NCBI GenBank assembly: GCA_016649675.1
Contig: JAENXG010000017.1
Location: 1-18,118, forward strand
DNA: 18,118 nucleotides
DNA from: Methyloceanibacter sp.
GTDB lineage: Bacteria; Pseudomonadota; Alphaproteobacteria; Rhizobiales; Methyloligellaceae
Direction: 5' to 3'
Below the pieces are notes generated by a model. It was not told where the DNA came from, made no database searches, and worked only from the letters and a program-made list of their open reading frames with translations. Within the stretch, counting starts at the first letter, position 1, and every line of letters begins with the position of its first letter. Position numbers and translations under genes: made by a program. Positions 1 through 12,624 of the stretch are shown piece by piece.

Positions 1-2041
<2,041 letters not shown>

Positions 2042-2120
2042 TCGTTTTTCTCCCATCGGGCGGCCGTGCCGCCCTTCGGTTGGTCGCAATCGATATTCAC
2101 TTCGGCCCAGCGGGCCTAAA

Positions 2121-6257
<4,137 letters not shown>

Positions 6258-6286
6258 CTGGTCCTCTTAGGCTCGTCGCGACGGCT

Positions 6287-6325
6287 CTCCAGAGACTCCG
6301 CTTGAGGAAAGCGGAGCGTCTGGAG
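6287..6325 (-). promoter_or_regulatory. Hairpin just upstream of rpoB, possible RNase III or attenuator site
   Basis: A long stem-loop lies in the rplL-rpoB gap, about 30 nt before the rpoB start. The outer 7-bp stem (6287-6293 with 6319-6325) and the inner 8-bp stem (6296-6303 with 6309-6316) are separated by a small 2x2 internal loop. There is no T-run after it. In E. coli the same gap holds an attenuator and an RNase III site that set the ratio of L7/L12 to polymerase; a similar job here is inference from position and shape. Confidence 0.5.
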
Positions 6326-6359
6326 AAGCGTCACGTGATACGATTTGGTGGGTGGTGGC

Positions 6360-6392
6360 CCGGGCGAACTCCCCTATATGGGGGTCGCCCGG
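6360..6392 (-). terminator. GC-rich hairpin after rplL, possible partial terminator
   Basis: A stem of CCGGGCGA (6360-6367) with TCGCCCGG (6385-6392), plus an inner CCCC/GGGG stem, lies 20-50 nt beyond the rplL stop on the transcribed strand. It lacks a following T-run, so full termination is unlikely. It fits the expected site where most transcripts end or stall between the abundant L7/L12 and the scarcer RNA polymerase subunits. Confidence 0.45.
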
Positions 6393-6412
6393 ACCGGTTT
6401 CAACCCACGTGA

Positions 6413-6784
6413 CTATTTCAGCTCGACGGTGGCTCCGGCCGCCTCGAGCTGCTTCTTGATCTTCTCGGCCTCTTCCTTGTTCACGCCTTCCTTCACGGCC
6501 TTGGGCGCGGCTTCGACGAGATCCTTGGCTTCCTTGAGGCCGAGACTGGTGACCGCCCGTACCTCTTTGATAACATTGATCTTCTGGGCTCCAACCGCGG
6601 TCAGGATTACGTTAAACTCCGTCTTCTCCTCGACCGGGGCAGCGGCGGCGGCACCTGCGGCCATCATGGCCACGGGGGCCGCGGCCGAGACGCCCCATTT
6701 CTCCTCAAGCAACTTCGCCAGATCCGCCGCCTCAAGCACTGTCAGGCTTGAGAGCTGATCCACTATTTTCTGTAAATCTGTCAT
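6413..6784 (-). CDS. rplL: 50S ribosomal protein L7/L12
   Basis: Protein of 123 residues forming the flexible ribosomal stalk that recruits translation GTPases. The N-terminal dimerisation helices (MTDLQKIVDQLSSLTVLEAA) are followed by an Ala-rich hinge at about residues 33-52. The C-terminal globular domain contains EKTEFNVIL, KINVIKEVR and GLKEAKDLVEAAPKAVKEGV and ends AAGATVELK. Length and domain order are standard. The ATG at 6784 follows GAGGA with about 7 nt spacing. It lies 48 nt after rplJ, whose product L10 holds the L7/L12 dimers on the ribosome. Confidence 0.99.
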   Translation of the reverse strand: MTDLQKIVDQLSSLTVLEAADLAKLLEEKWGVSAAAPVAMMAAGAAAAAPVEEKTEFNVILTAVGAQKINVIKEVRAVTSLGLKEAKDLVEAAPKAVKEGVNKEEAEKIKKQLEAAGATVELK

Positions 6785-6832
6785 TGGCTTATCCTCGTAG
6801 GTTTGACTCTCGTATTAGGTTTCAACCGGCCG

Positions 6833-7348
6833 TCACGCCGCTTCCTTGTTGCCATAGGCTGCGAACACGCGCGCAAGCTGAGCGCCGGGCTCGTTCAGGA
6901 TGCGGGCGATCTTGCTCGCCGGCGCTTGAATGAGACCGATCAGGCTGCTTCTGAGCTCGTCCAGCGAAGGCAATTCGGCAAGCGAGGTCACGCCCTTGGC
7001 ATCGAGCACCGTGGCTCCCATCGCTCCGCCAAGGATGACGAACTTCTCGTTCGTCTTGGCGAATTTGACGGCAACCTTTGGCGCCGCGATCGGGTCCGCG
7101 GAATAGGCGATGCAGGTCGGTCCCCGCATCAACTCCGCAATGCCCTTCGCGTCGGTGCCTTCGAGCGCGAGCCTGACGAGCCTGTTCTTCGCCACTTTGA
7201 CCTGGCCGCCAGCGCTTCGCATGTCGCTGCGCAGTCTGGTCATGGCGGCGACGGACAGGCCGGCATAGTGAGCGACGACGACGACGCCGGTCTTGGCGAG
7301 GACATCGTGAAGCGCCGTCACGACGTCGCGCTTCTCTGTTCTATCCAC
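6833..7348 (-). CDS. rplJ: 50S ribosomal protein L10
   Basis: Protein of 171 residues that anchors L7/L12 dimers to 23S rRNA. It starts at a GTG (7346-7348), read as Met, with GGAG six bases upstream. No ATG gives the family N-terminus MDRTEKRDVVTALHDVL. The conserved segment KVAKNRLVRLALEGTD and the C-terminal L7/L12-binding helix (PASKIARILNEPGAQLARVF) are present, and the protein ends NKEAA. A 340-nt gap with strong secondary structure separates it from rplA. This is the place where L10 and L7/L12 repress their own translation in other bacteria. Confidence 0.98.
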   Translation of the reverse strand: MDRTEKRDVVTALHDVLAKTGVVVVAHYAGLSVAAMTRLRSDMRSAGGQVKVAKNRLVRLALEGTDAKGIAELMRGPTCIAYSADPIAAPKVAVKFAKTNEKFVILGGAMGATVLDAKGVTSLAELPSLDELRSSLIGLIQAPASKIARILNEPGAQLARVFAAYGNKEAA

Positions 7349-7655
7349 TGCTCACTCCGTCTCTTGCGGGCCAAGAGCAAAGCTCCTGAGCCCTCGGCTA
7401 CACCGTGCCGCAAGAAGCGAGAGGGGCAAGGCAATAAGCCGCCCCGCTCTTTCAAGCGGCGCTCTGTTGCCTGTCCCGCCCGCACGCAAAAATGCGCAAG
7501 AGCCACTTACGAGGTTCAAACCGATCTCCAGGTTGCGGATGCCGCAACACCTTGAACCGTTCGTCTCCCGTCTCATGCAGGCCCAAAAGGCTTAAGCGGA
7601 TAGCCCGCACCTGCAATCTCGGACAGGTATGGACCGCTTCAACGTCAAGCGGCCC
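7349..7655 (-). promoter_or_regulatory. rplJ leader, probable L10 autoregulatory RNA
   Basis: The 340-nt rplA-rplJ gap holds no credible gene but several stem-loops. The clearest is at 7513-7558, where GGTTCAA (7513-7519) pairs with TTGAACC (7552-7558). That stem encloses GTTGCGG/CCGCAAC (7532-7538 with 7542-7548). A second is CCGCTT/AAGCGG at 7634-7652. Ribosomal L10 leaders sit exactly here in many bacteria and bind the L10-L7/L12 complex. I infer function from position and paired arms; I cannot confirm the kink-turn consensus by eye. Confidence 0.6.
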
Positions 7656-7681
7656 TTCGGGGCTGAAAACTCAGCCCCGAA
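7656..7681 (-). terminator. Perfect 11-bp hairpin just after rplA
   Basis: TTCGGGGCTGA (7656-7666) pairs perfectly with TCAGCCCCGAA (7671-7681) around a four-base loop, 7 nt beyond the rplA stop codon. No U-tract follows on the transcribed strand. It may be a partial terminator, a 3'-end stabiliser or a processing point separating rplKA from rplJL. Confidence 0.5.
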
Positions 7682-7688
7682 ACTCTTC

Positions 7689-8393
7689 TCAACTCGCCCC
7701 GCCCACGATGCTGGCGGGCTCAACCTTGACGCCGGGGCCCATGGTCGAAGTGACCGCCACGCGCTTCAGGAACGTGCCCTTGGCGCCGGAGGGCTTGGCC
7801 TTCATCACCGCATCGGCAAAGGCGCGGATGTTGTCGACCAGCGCCTGCTCGGTGAAGCTCGCTTTGCCGACGCCGGCATGGATGAGGCCTGCCTTCTCGA
7901 CGCGGAACTCGACCGCGCCGCCCTTCGCCGCGCGCACGGCAGGACCGACATCGGCCGTCACCGTGCCGACCTTGGGGTTCGGCATCAGCCCGCGCGGGCC
8001 GAGTACCTTTCCCAGCCGTCCGACCAGCGGCATCATGTCGGGCGTGGCGATGCAGCGGTCGAAATCGATCACGCCCTTCTGCACCTGCTCGACGAGATCT
8101 TCGGCGCCGACGACGTCAGCGCCCGCCTTCTTGGCTTCCTCGGCCTTGGCGCCCTTGGCGAAGACGGCGACGCGGAGCTTGCGCCCCGAGCCGTGCGGCA
8201 GCGCGCAGACGCCGCGCACCATCTGGTCGGCGTGACGCGGGTCGACGCTCAAATTCATGGCGACCTCGATGGTCTCGTCGAACTTCGCCTTGGCCGCGTC
8301 TTTGACGAGCTTCACCGCATCTTCGAGCGAGTAAAGCGTGTCGCGATCGACGGTGGCCAACGCGCTACGGAATCTTTTGCCCGGCTTGCTCAT
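7689..8393 (-). CDS. rplA: 50S ribosomal protein L1
   Basis: Protein of 234 residues forming the mobile L1 stalk of 23S rRNA near the E site; family length is about 230. The N-terminus MSKPGKRFRSALATVDRDTL, the KFDETIEVAMNLSVDPRHADQ segment, the GKVLGPRGLMPNPKVGTVT signature and the C-terminal TSTMGPGVKVEP are all present. The segment near residue 62 reads GVCALPHGSGRKLRVAVFAK, a mild variant of the usual LPNGTGK. The ATG at 8393 lies only 3 nt after the rplK stop, so the two genes are probably translationally coupled. Confidence 0.99.
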   Translation of the reverse strand: MSKPGKRFRSALATVDRDTLYSLEDAVKLVKDAAKAKFDETIEVAMNLSVDPRHADQMVRGVCALPHGSGRKLRVAVFAKGAKAEEAKKAGADVVGAEDLVEQVQKGVIDFDRCIATPDMMPLVGRLGKVLGPRGLMPNPKVGTVTADVGPAVRAAKGGAVEFRVEKAGLIHAGVGKASFTEQALVDNIRAFADAVMKAKPSGAKGTFLKRVAVTSTMGPGVKVEPASIVGGAS

Positions 8394-8396
8394 GCT

Positions 8397-8825
8397 CTAC
8401 TCCTGCACCTGTAGTCCCATCGAGCGGGCGGAACCGGCAATGATCTTCATCGCCTGCTCGATAGAATTGGCGTTCAGATCCTTCATCTTGACCTCGGCGA
8501 TTTCGCGCAGCTGCTCCTGCGTCACCGTCCCCGCACCGGTGCGGCCCGGCGCTGGCGATCCCTTGCCGATCTTGGCCGCCTTCTTGAGGAGATAGGACGC
8601 CGGCGGCGTCCGCATCTCGAAGGTGAAGGAGCGGTCGGCATAGACGGTGATCACCGTCGGGATCGGCGAGCCTTCCTCGAGCTTCTGCGTCGCCGCGTTG
8701 AACTGCTTGCAGAACTCCGGGATGTTCACGCCGCGCTGGCCGAGCGCAGGCCCGATCGGCGGCGAGGGATTTGCTTTCCCTGCCGGCACCTGGAGCTTGA
8801 TGTAACCGTCGATCTTCTTCGCCAT
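8397..8825 (-). CDS. rplK: 50S ribosomal protein L11
   Basis: Protein of 142 residues, the standard length. It binds the GTPase-associated region of 23S rRNA. The N-terminal domain MAKKIDGYIKLQVPAGKANP leads into the PPIGPALGQRGVNI proline motif. The C-terminal rRNA-binding domain contains TPPASYLLKKAA and ends with GSARSMGLQV. The ATG at 8825 follows a GGAAAGAG purine tract. It lies 46 nt after nusG and 3 nt before rplA, the usual nusG-rplK-rplA order. Confidence 0.99.
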   Translation of the reverse strand: MAKKIDGYIKLQVPAGKANPSPPIGPALGQRGVNIPEFCKQFNAATQKLEEGSPIPTVITVYADRSFTFEMRTPPASYLLKKAAKIGKGSPAPGRTGAGTVTQEQLREIAEVKMKDLNANSIEQAMKIIAGSARSMGLQVQE

Positions 8826-8871
8826 TTACTCTTTCCCGCGCCTTCCCGCTTACCTCACGCCAAGTCGGCGC

Positions 8872-9402
8872 TTACAGCTTCTCGACTTGCGCATATTCCA
8901 GTTCGACCGGCGTCGCCCTGCCGAAGATCGACACCGCCACCTTGAGCCGCGCCCGCTCCTCGTCGACCTCCTCGACGAGACCGTTGAACGAGGCGAACGG
9001 GCCGTCGGCGACGCGCACCTGCTCGCCGATCTCGAAGGTGACCGACGGCTTCGGCCGCTCCACGCCTTCCTGCACTTGCAGCAGGATGCGCCCCGCTTCC
9101 GCGTCGGTGATCGGAATGGGCTTGTTCTCGGTGCCGAGAAAGCCGGTGACCTTCGGCGTCGCCTTGATCAGATGATAGGTCTGGTCGTTGAGCTCCATCT
9201 TGACCAGCACATAGCCCGGAAAGAACTTCCGCTCGGAGCTCACCTTGCGGCCGCGGCGCATCTCCACGACCTCTTCCATGGGCACGAGCACTTCGGCGAA
9301 CAGGTCGCCGAGTCCCGCGGCGACGGCGCGCTCCTTGATGGATTCGGCGACCTTCCGCTCGAAGTTCGAATAAGCGTGGACGATGTACCAGCGCATTGTC
9401 AT
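8872..9402 (-). CDS. nusG: Transcription termination/antitermination factor NusG
   Basis: Protein of 176 residues that binds RNA polymerase and couples it to Rho or the ribosome. The N-terminal NGN domain begins RWYIVHAYSNFERKVAESI and contains SSERKFFPGYVLVKMEL. The C-terminal KOW domain contains FEIGEQVRVADGPFASFNG and ends EYAQVEKL. Two in-frame starts exist: ATG at 9402, directly after the secE stop TAG, and ATG at 9396. The family N-terminus (MRWYIVHAYS) slightly favours 9396, so the product is 174 or 176 residues. It is coupled to secE. Confidence 0.98.
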   Translation of the reverse strand: MTMRWYIVHAYSNFERKVAESIKERAVAAGLGDLFAEVLVPMEEVVEMRRGRKVSSERKFFPGYVLVKMELNDQTYHLIKATPKVTGFLGTENKPIPITDAEAGRILLQVQEGVERPKPSVTFEIGEQVRVADGPFASFNGLVEEVDEERARLKVAVSIFGRATPVELEYAQVEKL

Positions 9403-9600
9403 CTACCGGCCCAAACCCAAAACGAACGTGACGAGCGTGCTCAAGGCCGAGTCGACGGCGAGGAAGAAGAGCGCGGTCGCGACAGACATGATGAGCACCA
9501 TGATCGTCGTGATCACGGTCTCGCGGCGGGTCGGCCAGGTGACCTTGGCCACCTCGGTCCGTACCTGCTGCAGAAACTCGAAGGGATTCGTCCTCGCCAT
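9403..9600 (-). CDS. secE: Preprotein translocase subunit SecE
   Basis: Single-span SecE of 65 residues, the short alphaproteobacterial form. SecE clamps the SecY channel in the inner membrane. The amphipathic segment NPFEFLQQVRTEVAKVTWPT carries the conserved VxWPTRxE motif. One hydrophobic helix follows (about residues 33-60). I chose the ATG at 9600, preceded by AAGGATTGAG, over an open frame extending to 9645, because MARTNPFEF is the family start and the extra 15 residues have no family match. It is followed at once by nusG. Confidence 0.97.
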   Translation of the reverse strand: MARTNPFEFLQQVRTEVAKVTWPTRRETVITTIMVLIMSVATALFFLAVDSALSTLVTFVLGLGR

Positions 9601-9662
9601 CTCAATCCTTGCCGCTGGGGAATATCTCCCCTGTATTGTCCTCACAGCTCGCGCCTCAGTCG

Positions 9663-9739
9663 TGGCAGGAGTGGAGGGACTCGAACCCCCAACCCCCGGT
9701 TTTGGAGACCGGTGCTCTAGCCAGTTGAGCTACACTCCT
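9663..9739 (-). tRNA. tRNA-Trp (CCA anticodon)
   Basis: A 77-nt cloverleaf with encoded CCA. The acceptor stem is AGGAGTG/CACTCCT, the anticodon loop is CTCCAAA and the T-loop contains GTTCGAGT. It lies 62 nt before secE, a classical arrangement. Confidence 0.97.
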
Positions 9740-9821
9740 ATCCTGGCGCCAGGTATCGGGTCTCAGGTTCCCGAAAGCAACCTCCCGCTGAACTCTGACG
9801 CCCTACAGCCGACACCTGTTT

Positions 9822-9895
9822 TGGAGCGGGTGAAGGGAATCGAACCCTCGTCCTCAGCTTGGAAGGCTGCTGCTCTACCATTGAGCTACACCCGC
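9822..9895 (-). tRNA. tRNA-Gly (TCC anticodon)
   Basis: A 74-nt cloverleaf with encoded CCA. The acceptor stem is GCGGGTG/CACCCGC, the anticodon loop is CTTCCAA, and the D and T arms are complete (GGTTCGATTCC). It lies 27 nt after tRNA-Tyr and 82 nt before tRNA-Trp; no tuf gene sits between them. Confidence 0.97.
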
Positions 9896-9922
9896 GACCA
9901 TCCTGCTCGTGAAGGAGTGGTT

Positions 9923-10007
9923 TGGTGGAGGGGGTAGGATTCGAACCTACGTAGGCATAGCCAACGGGTTTACAGCCCGTCCCCTTTAGCCACTCGGGCA
10001 CCCCTCC
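9923..10007 (-). tRNA. tRNA-Tyr (GTA anticodon)
   Basis: An 85-nt class II tRNA with encoded CCA. The acceptor stem is GGAGGGG/CCCCTCC, the anticodon loop is CTGTAAA, and the variable arm is long. It is the first gene of the tRNA-secE-nusG-rpl-rpo cluster. Confidence 0.97.
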
Positions 10008-10052
10008 TTGAGCTAAGATGGATTGACTGGTGATTGTAACCAAGCAAAAACG

Positions 10053-10073
10053 CCCCGCCGTCGGCCGGCAGGG
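10053..10073 (-). terminator. Terminator-like hairpin with T-run ahead of tRNA-Tyr
   Basis: On the minus strand a GC-rich stem (CCC...TGCCG with CGGC...GGG) is followed by CGTTTTTGC (the A-run is at 10046-10050 on the plus strand). It has the form of an intrinsic terminator, but no minus-strand gene lies upstream of it; only the candidate promoter at 10090-10118 does. It might be a leader attenuator or a chance structure. Confidence 0.4.
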
Positions 10074-10089
10074 TCCGCCATGACTGGGT

Positions 10090-10118
10090 TTTATGGGTAG
10101 CGCTTCAGGCTCTGTCAA
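10090..10118 (-). promoter_or_regulatory. Candidate sigma-70-type promoter for the tRNA-secE-nusG cluster
   Basis: A perfect -35 TTGACA (10113-10118) and a -10 CATAAA (10090-10095) are separated by exactly 17 bp on the minus strand. Start would be near 10083, about 75 nt upstream of tRNA-Tyr. It faces away from rlmB, so it also marks the divergent intergenic region. The terminator-like hairpin directly downstream complicates the picture. Confidence 0.5.
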
Positions 10119-10206
10119 CTGTAAATCAGGGCTGCAAGCGAAATTCCTGAAGCTTCCCGAGCCCGTTTCCATCCTCAGCCCCCTTTGAAAGTGCACAGGC
10201 TTCCGA

Positions 10207-10998
10207 ATGCGGCGCCCAAGACCAAGGCCCAATAGACCTGAGAGAGGTGTCTCTCGCGGCAGGCCCAGACACGCTGGCCGAGGCACTGACAGCGACCGCA
10301 TCCTCCTCTTTGGCCTCCATGCGGTGGAGGCGGCGCTTGCCAATCCGAACCGGCCCGTCAGCCGGCTTCTCGCCACGGAGAACGCCGCGCAACGGCTGGC
10401 GGCTCTCATCGCCAAGCGTGGCGTCAAGCTCGAGCCGGCAAGCCCGCGCGATCTCGATCGGCTGTTGGGCCCCGACGCCGTGCATCAGGGCGTGGCACTC
10501 GAGACCGAGGCTTTGCCGCCTCTAGGACTGGACGAGGTGAGCCCCGACGGCATCCTCCTCGTCCTCGATCAGGTCACCGACCCGCAGAATGTGGGCGCCG
10601 CGTTGCGCTCAGCGGCAGCCTTCGGCGCCGCCGGCCTCGTCCTCACTGAGAGGCACAGCCCTCCCTTGCAAGGCGTCTTGGCCAAGGCCGCCAGCGGAGC
10701 GCTCGACATCGTGCCCCTGATCTTCGTCAAGAATCTCGCGCAAGGCTTAGCCGAGCTCGGCGAACGCGGGTTCCTGCGGGTGGGGTTGGCGGAGGAAGCG
10801 AGCGAAGCGCTCGAGGACGCGGCGCTGACCCGTCCGCTCGCGCTCGTGCTTGGCGCCGAGGGCAAAGGCTTGCGGCATCTCACGCGCGAGCATTGCGACC
10901 GTCTCTGCCGCATCTCGACGCAAGGCTCGTTTGGCAGCCTCAACGTCTCCAACGCCGCAGCCGTCGCGCTGCACTGGGCGAGCCTCAAGGCGCGCTGA
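10207..10998 (+). CDS. rlmB: 23S rRNA (guanosine-2'-O-)-methyltransferase, RlmB/TrmH-type SPOUT family
   Basis: Protein of 263 residues of the SpoU/TrmH family, which methylates a 2'-hydroxyl of 23S rRNA guanosine using S-adenosylmethionine. An Arg/Pro-rich N-terminus (about 30 residues) precedes the substrate-binding domain (LLFGLHAVEAALANP). The SPOUT catalytic domain follows with motif 1 (LDQVTDPQNVGAALRSAAAF), motif 2 (LVLGAEGKGLRHL) and motif 3 (GSFGSLNVSNAAAVAL), which form the knotted cofactor site. An in-frame stop just upstream fixes the ATG at 10207 as the first start; no clear ribosome site is seen. It is divergent from the tRNA-secE cluster. RlmB is the most likely member; a tRNA TrmH-type target cannot be excluded. 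Confidence 0.9.
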   Translation: MRRPRPRPNRPERGVSRGRPRHAGRGTDSDRILLFGLHAVEAALANPNRPVSRLLATENAAQRLAALIAKRGVKLEPASPRDLDRLLGPDAVHQGVALETEALPPLGLDEVSPDGILLVLDQVTDPQNVGAALRSAAAFGAAGLVLTERHSPPLQGVLAKAASGALDIVPLIFVKNLAQGLAELGERGFLRVGLAEEASEALEDAALTRPLALVLGAEGKGLRHLTREHCDRLCRISTQGSFGSLNVSNAAAVALHWASLKAR

Positions 10999-11024
10999 GC
11001 AGCGAGCTCCGCACGCGAAGACAG

Positions 11025-11058
11025 CGAGACGGAAGGAGAATATCCCCTTCCCGTCTCG
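11025..11058 (+). terminator. Hairpin after rlmB, possible terminator
   Basis: CGAGACGG (11025-11032) pairs with CCGTCTCG (11051-11058), extended by AAGG/CCTT past a one-base bulge. It lies 27 nt after the rlmB stop, between convergent genes. No T-run follows on the plus strand. Confidence 0.4.
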
Positions 11059-11106
11059 GACTGTCAGATCATCGGCAAAGGCGCAGGTTTTTACCCGCGC
11101 CTGCGA

Positions 11107-11499
11107 TCAGTTGCAGAAGCGGCGGCCGAAGGAATCGTACCAGCAGTCTCTGCGCCAATAGCAATTGCCGACGCCCGGGTAGCACGCGGTGTAACCGGGC
11201 TGGGCCCAATAGGCGTAGAAGCGGGTCGGGGCGTAGAAGAAGGCCGCGCCACCACAGCCGCCGCTACCGCATGGAGGGGGCGGTGCATAGGCAGGAACGC
11301 CGCCACAGCCGCCGCAAGGAGCCAGAGCTGGTGCGACGCGAACGCGCCGGATCGGGATCGGATTGGGAGCGGGAACGAGAACCGCGCCGCCGCCGCAGCG
11401 CCAGCCGCCGCCGCACCAGGCGCTGGCAGCATCGACTGCCGTAAGGTTCACGCCGACCGCGAGCGCCAAAACGGCGGCGAGACTCAACAGAACTTTCAT
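11107..11499 (-). CDS. Small secreted Cys/Gly-rich protein, function unknown
   Basis: Product of 130 residues from the ATG at 11499, which has GGAG eight bases upstream. An in-frame ATG at 11523 with AGGAGG four bases upstream would add eight residues. A Sec signal peptide (MKVLLSLAAVLALAVG...) probably ends after the ASA at residues 25-27. The mature part has ten cysteines, in settings such as CGGCGG and CGSGGCGG, then Pro-rich runs. An aromatic C-terminus contains PGVGNCYWRRDCWYDSFGRR. Similar short exported proteins occur in Hyphomicrobiales, to my recollection, without known function. The cysteine spacing suggests disulfides or metal binding, but that is inference. It is the last of three same-strand small secreted proteins. 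Confidence 0.75.
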   Translation of the reverse strand: MKVLLSLAAVLALAVGVNLTAVDAASAWCGGGWRCGGGAVLVPAPNPIPIRRVRVAPALAPCGGCGGVPAYAPPPPCGSGGCGGAAFFYAPTRFYAYWAQPGYTACYPGVGNCYWRRDCWYDSFGRRFCN

Positions 11500-11608
11500 C
11501 TTGGGAACTCCACTCGGACTCATCTTCCCTCCTGGCCTTCTAGTGCCAGCGGAAGGTCAGCCGAAGTTACGCTCCGCAAGTATCGGTATGGTTAATGGGC
11601 GCGGGTTG

Positions 11609-11630
11609 ACGGGCGGCCGAGGCCGCCCGT
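11609..11630. terminator. Strong palindromic hairpin between two secreted-protein genes
   Basis: ACGGGCGGCC (11609-11618) and GGCCGCCCGT (11621-11630) form a near-perfect palindrome. It is 25 nt beyond the stop of the 11655-11948 gene on the minus strand. On the plus strand it is followed by TTTGTC. It is a likely terminator or 3'-end stabiliser of the upstream minus-strand gene. Confidence 0.5.
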
Positions 11631-11654
11631 TTGTCGGTCAGGGATGGTGGCCGT

Positions 11655-11948
11655 CTAATAACCGCCGCCGCCGCCACCACCACCACCGCGATAGGGCGAG
11701 CAGTCGTAATAGGCGTAGTGCTTACAGTATTTATGGCCGTAGCTGTAATCATAGTCGTCGCATTCGCGGCGCTGGCAATAGTAGCAACCATTGTCGTGGC
11801 AATACTTATAGCCACCGATAAGCTGCAAGCTCGGCGCCACGACCGTAGCCGGCAACCTGCCAGGGCCGGCCGCAAGCGTCGGCAGATCCGATGTTCCCAA
11901 CAACACGCCCGCGCCGAGCAGGACGATCGCCACAATAGACTTGTGCAT
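11655..11948 (-). CDS. Small secreted Cys/Tyr-rich protein with poly-Gly tail, function unknown
   Basis: Product of 97 residues; the ATG at 11948 follows an excellent GGAGGTG ribosome site five bases upstream, which rules out the longer open frame extending to 12359. A signal peptide (HKSIVAIVLLGAGVLLG) probably ends after the LAA at residues 25-27. The mature region (about residues 47-86) is dense in Tyr and has six Cys (50, 55, 58, 63, 75, 83), with Asp, His and Lys between. It ends in a run of nine Gly and a final Tyr. Cys/His/Tyr composition could support metal binding or cross-linking; no family function is known to me. It is in the same direction as its two neighbours. Confidence 0.75.
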   Translation of the reverse strand: MHKSIVAIVLLGAGVLLGTSDLPTLAAGPGRLPATVVAPSLQLIGGYKYCHDNGCYYCQRRECDDYDYSYGHKYCKHYAYYDCSPYRGGGGGGGGGY

Positions 11949-12034
11949 TGTCACCTCCATTTGCTCCCGCGAACCTTCCTCGATTCCGTTCTCCTGAAGC
12001 GCCATCCTCAGCCAATGGCGCCTCGGGATAATTC

Positions 12035-12367
12035 CTATTTCATGACGCGGTCGGGGTTCGCCCCGCGCCGGTAGCCGGGCTGGTCGAGATAGTGAAAGTA
12101 GGGCATGCAGCGGGCATAGCCCTGCTGGGCCGTGGTGTAGGGCCGGTAGAACCACCAATAATTGCGCGGATAGCAGTAGAAGGACTGCGAGCGCCGGAAA
12201 TGGACGCTGAGGCGCTGGCCCTCGCGGGCAGCGCCGAACGCGGCAGCCTGGCCCGCAAGTGTCATAGCCGACGCCGCGACGCGTCCAGCCCGCGCCGGTT
12301 CCTGACAGAACGCGATAGCGATGCACAAGGTGGCGGCGACGGCTAGCCCAAGCCTGCAACAGCCCAT
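12035..12367 (-). CDS. Small secreted aromatic-rich protein, function unknown
   Basis: Product of 110 residues from the ATG at 12367, preceded by GGGGGAG six bases upstream; an ATG at 12391 lacks such a site. The signal peptide (GCCRLGLAVAATLCIAIAF) probably ends after ARA at residue 27. The residue before Cys21 (Phe) does not fit a lipobox, so secretion rather than lipidation is likely. The mature part is short, with an Ala-rich stretch. A conserved-looking aromatic core follows (FYCYPRNYWWFYRPY, then RCMPYFHYLDQPGYRRG) with two Cys that could form a disulfide. I recall similar Hyphomicrobiales proteins without function. It lies 86 nt upstream of the next secreted gene. Confidence 0.75.
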   Translation of the reverse strand: MGCCRLGLAVAATLCIAIAFCQEPARAGRVAASAMTLAGQAAAFGAAREGQRLSVHFRRSQSFYCYPRNYWWFYRPYTTAQQGYARCMPYFHYLDQPGYRRGANPDRVMK

Positions 12368-12551
12368 GCTCAACTCCCCCTGGGCAACCACCTCAGCGGC
12401 GAAAGTCTAGAAGGCGGGTGGGCCAAGCGCAAGCCTCCGGCAACCATGCCATGCATCGAGGCGTATCGCGCGCAAGGCGCCCCTTGACAGTGACGGGCTC
12501 GCGCCCATCAAGTTGTGCCGGGCTGAGCCGTCGGCGGGAAGAGCACCGCAT

Positions 12552-12577
12552 GGAACGAAGCTCGCCCGAGTAGAGTT
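12552..12577 (+). promoter_or_regulatory. Candidate EcfG (general stress sigma factor) promoter
   Basis: GGAAC (12552-12556), 17 bp, then AGTT (12574-12577). The alphaproteobacterial general-stress factor EcfG uses GGAAC-N16/17-CGTT, so this is one base off. A start near 12584 gives a leader of about 40 nt before the DUF883 gene. DUF883/YqjD proteins are stationary-phase proteins in E. coli, which fits stress control. Confidence 0.5.
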
Positions 12578-12624
12578 GCCTATGCCTCGCTACCCCCAAC
12601 CATCTCTCACGGAAGGAAATTCCC

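Noticed and set aside
11655..12359. Long 234-codon version of the Cys/Tyr-rich secreted protein
   Set aside because: The upstream part overlaps the neighbouring secreted gene in another frame; the GGAGGTG site and signal peptide fix the start at 11948.
11107..12367. Peptide natural-product (RiPP) precursors
   Set aside because: All three have Sec signal peptides, lack leader/core layout, and no maturation enzyme or transporter is nearby.
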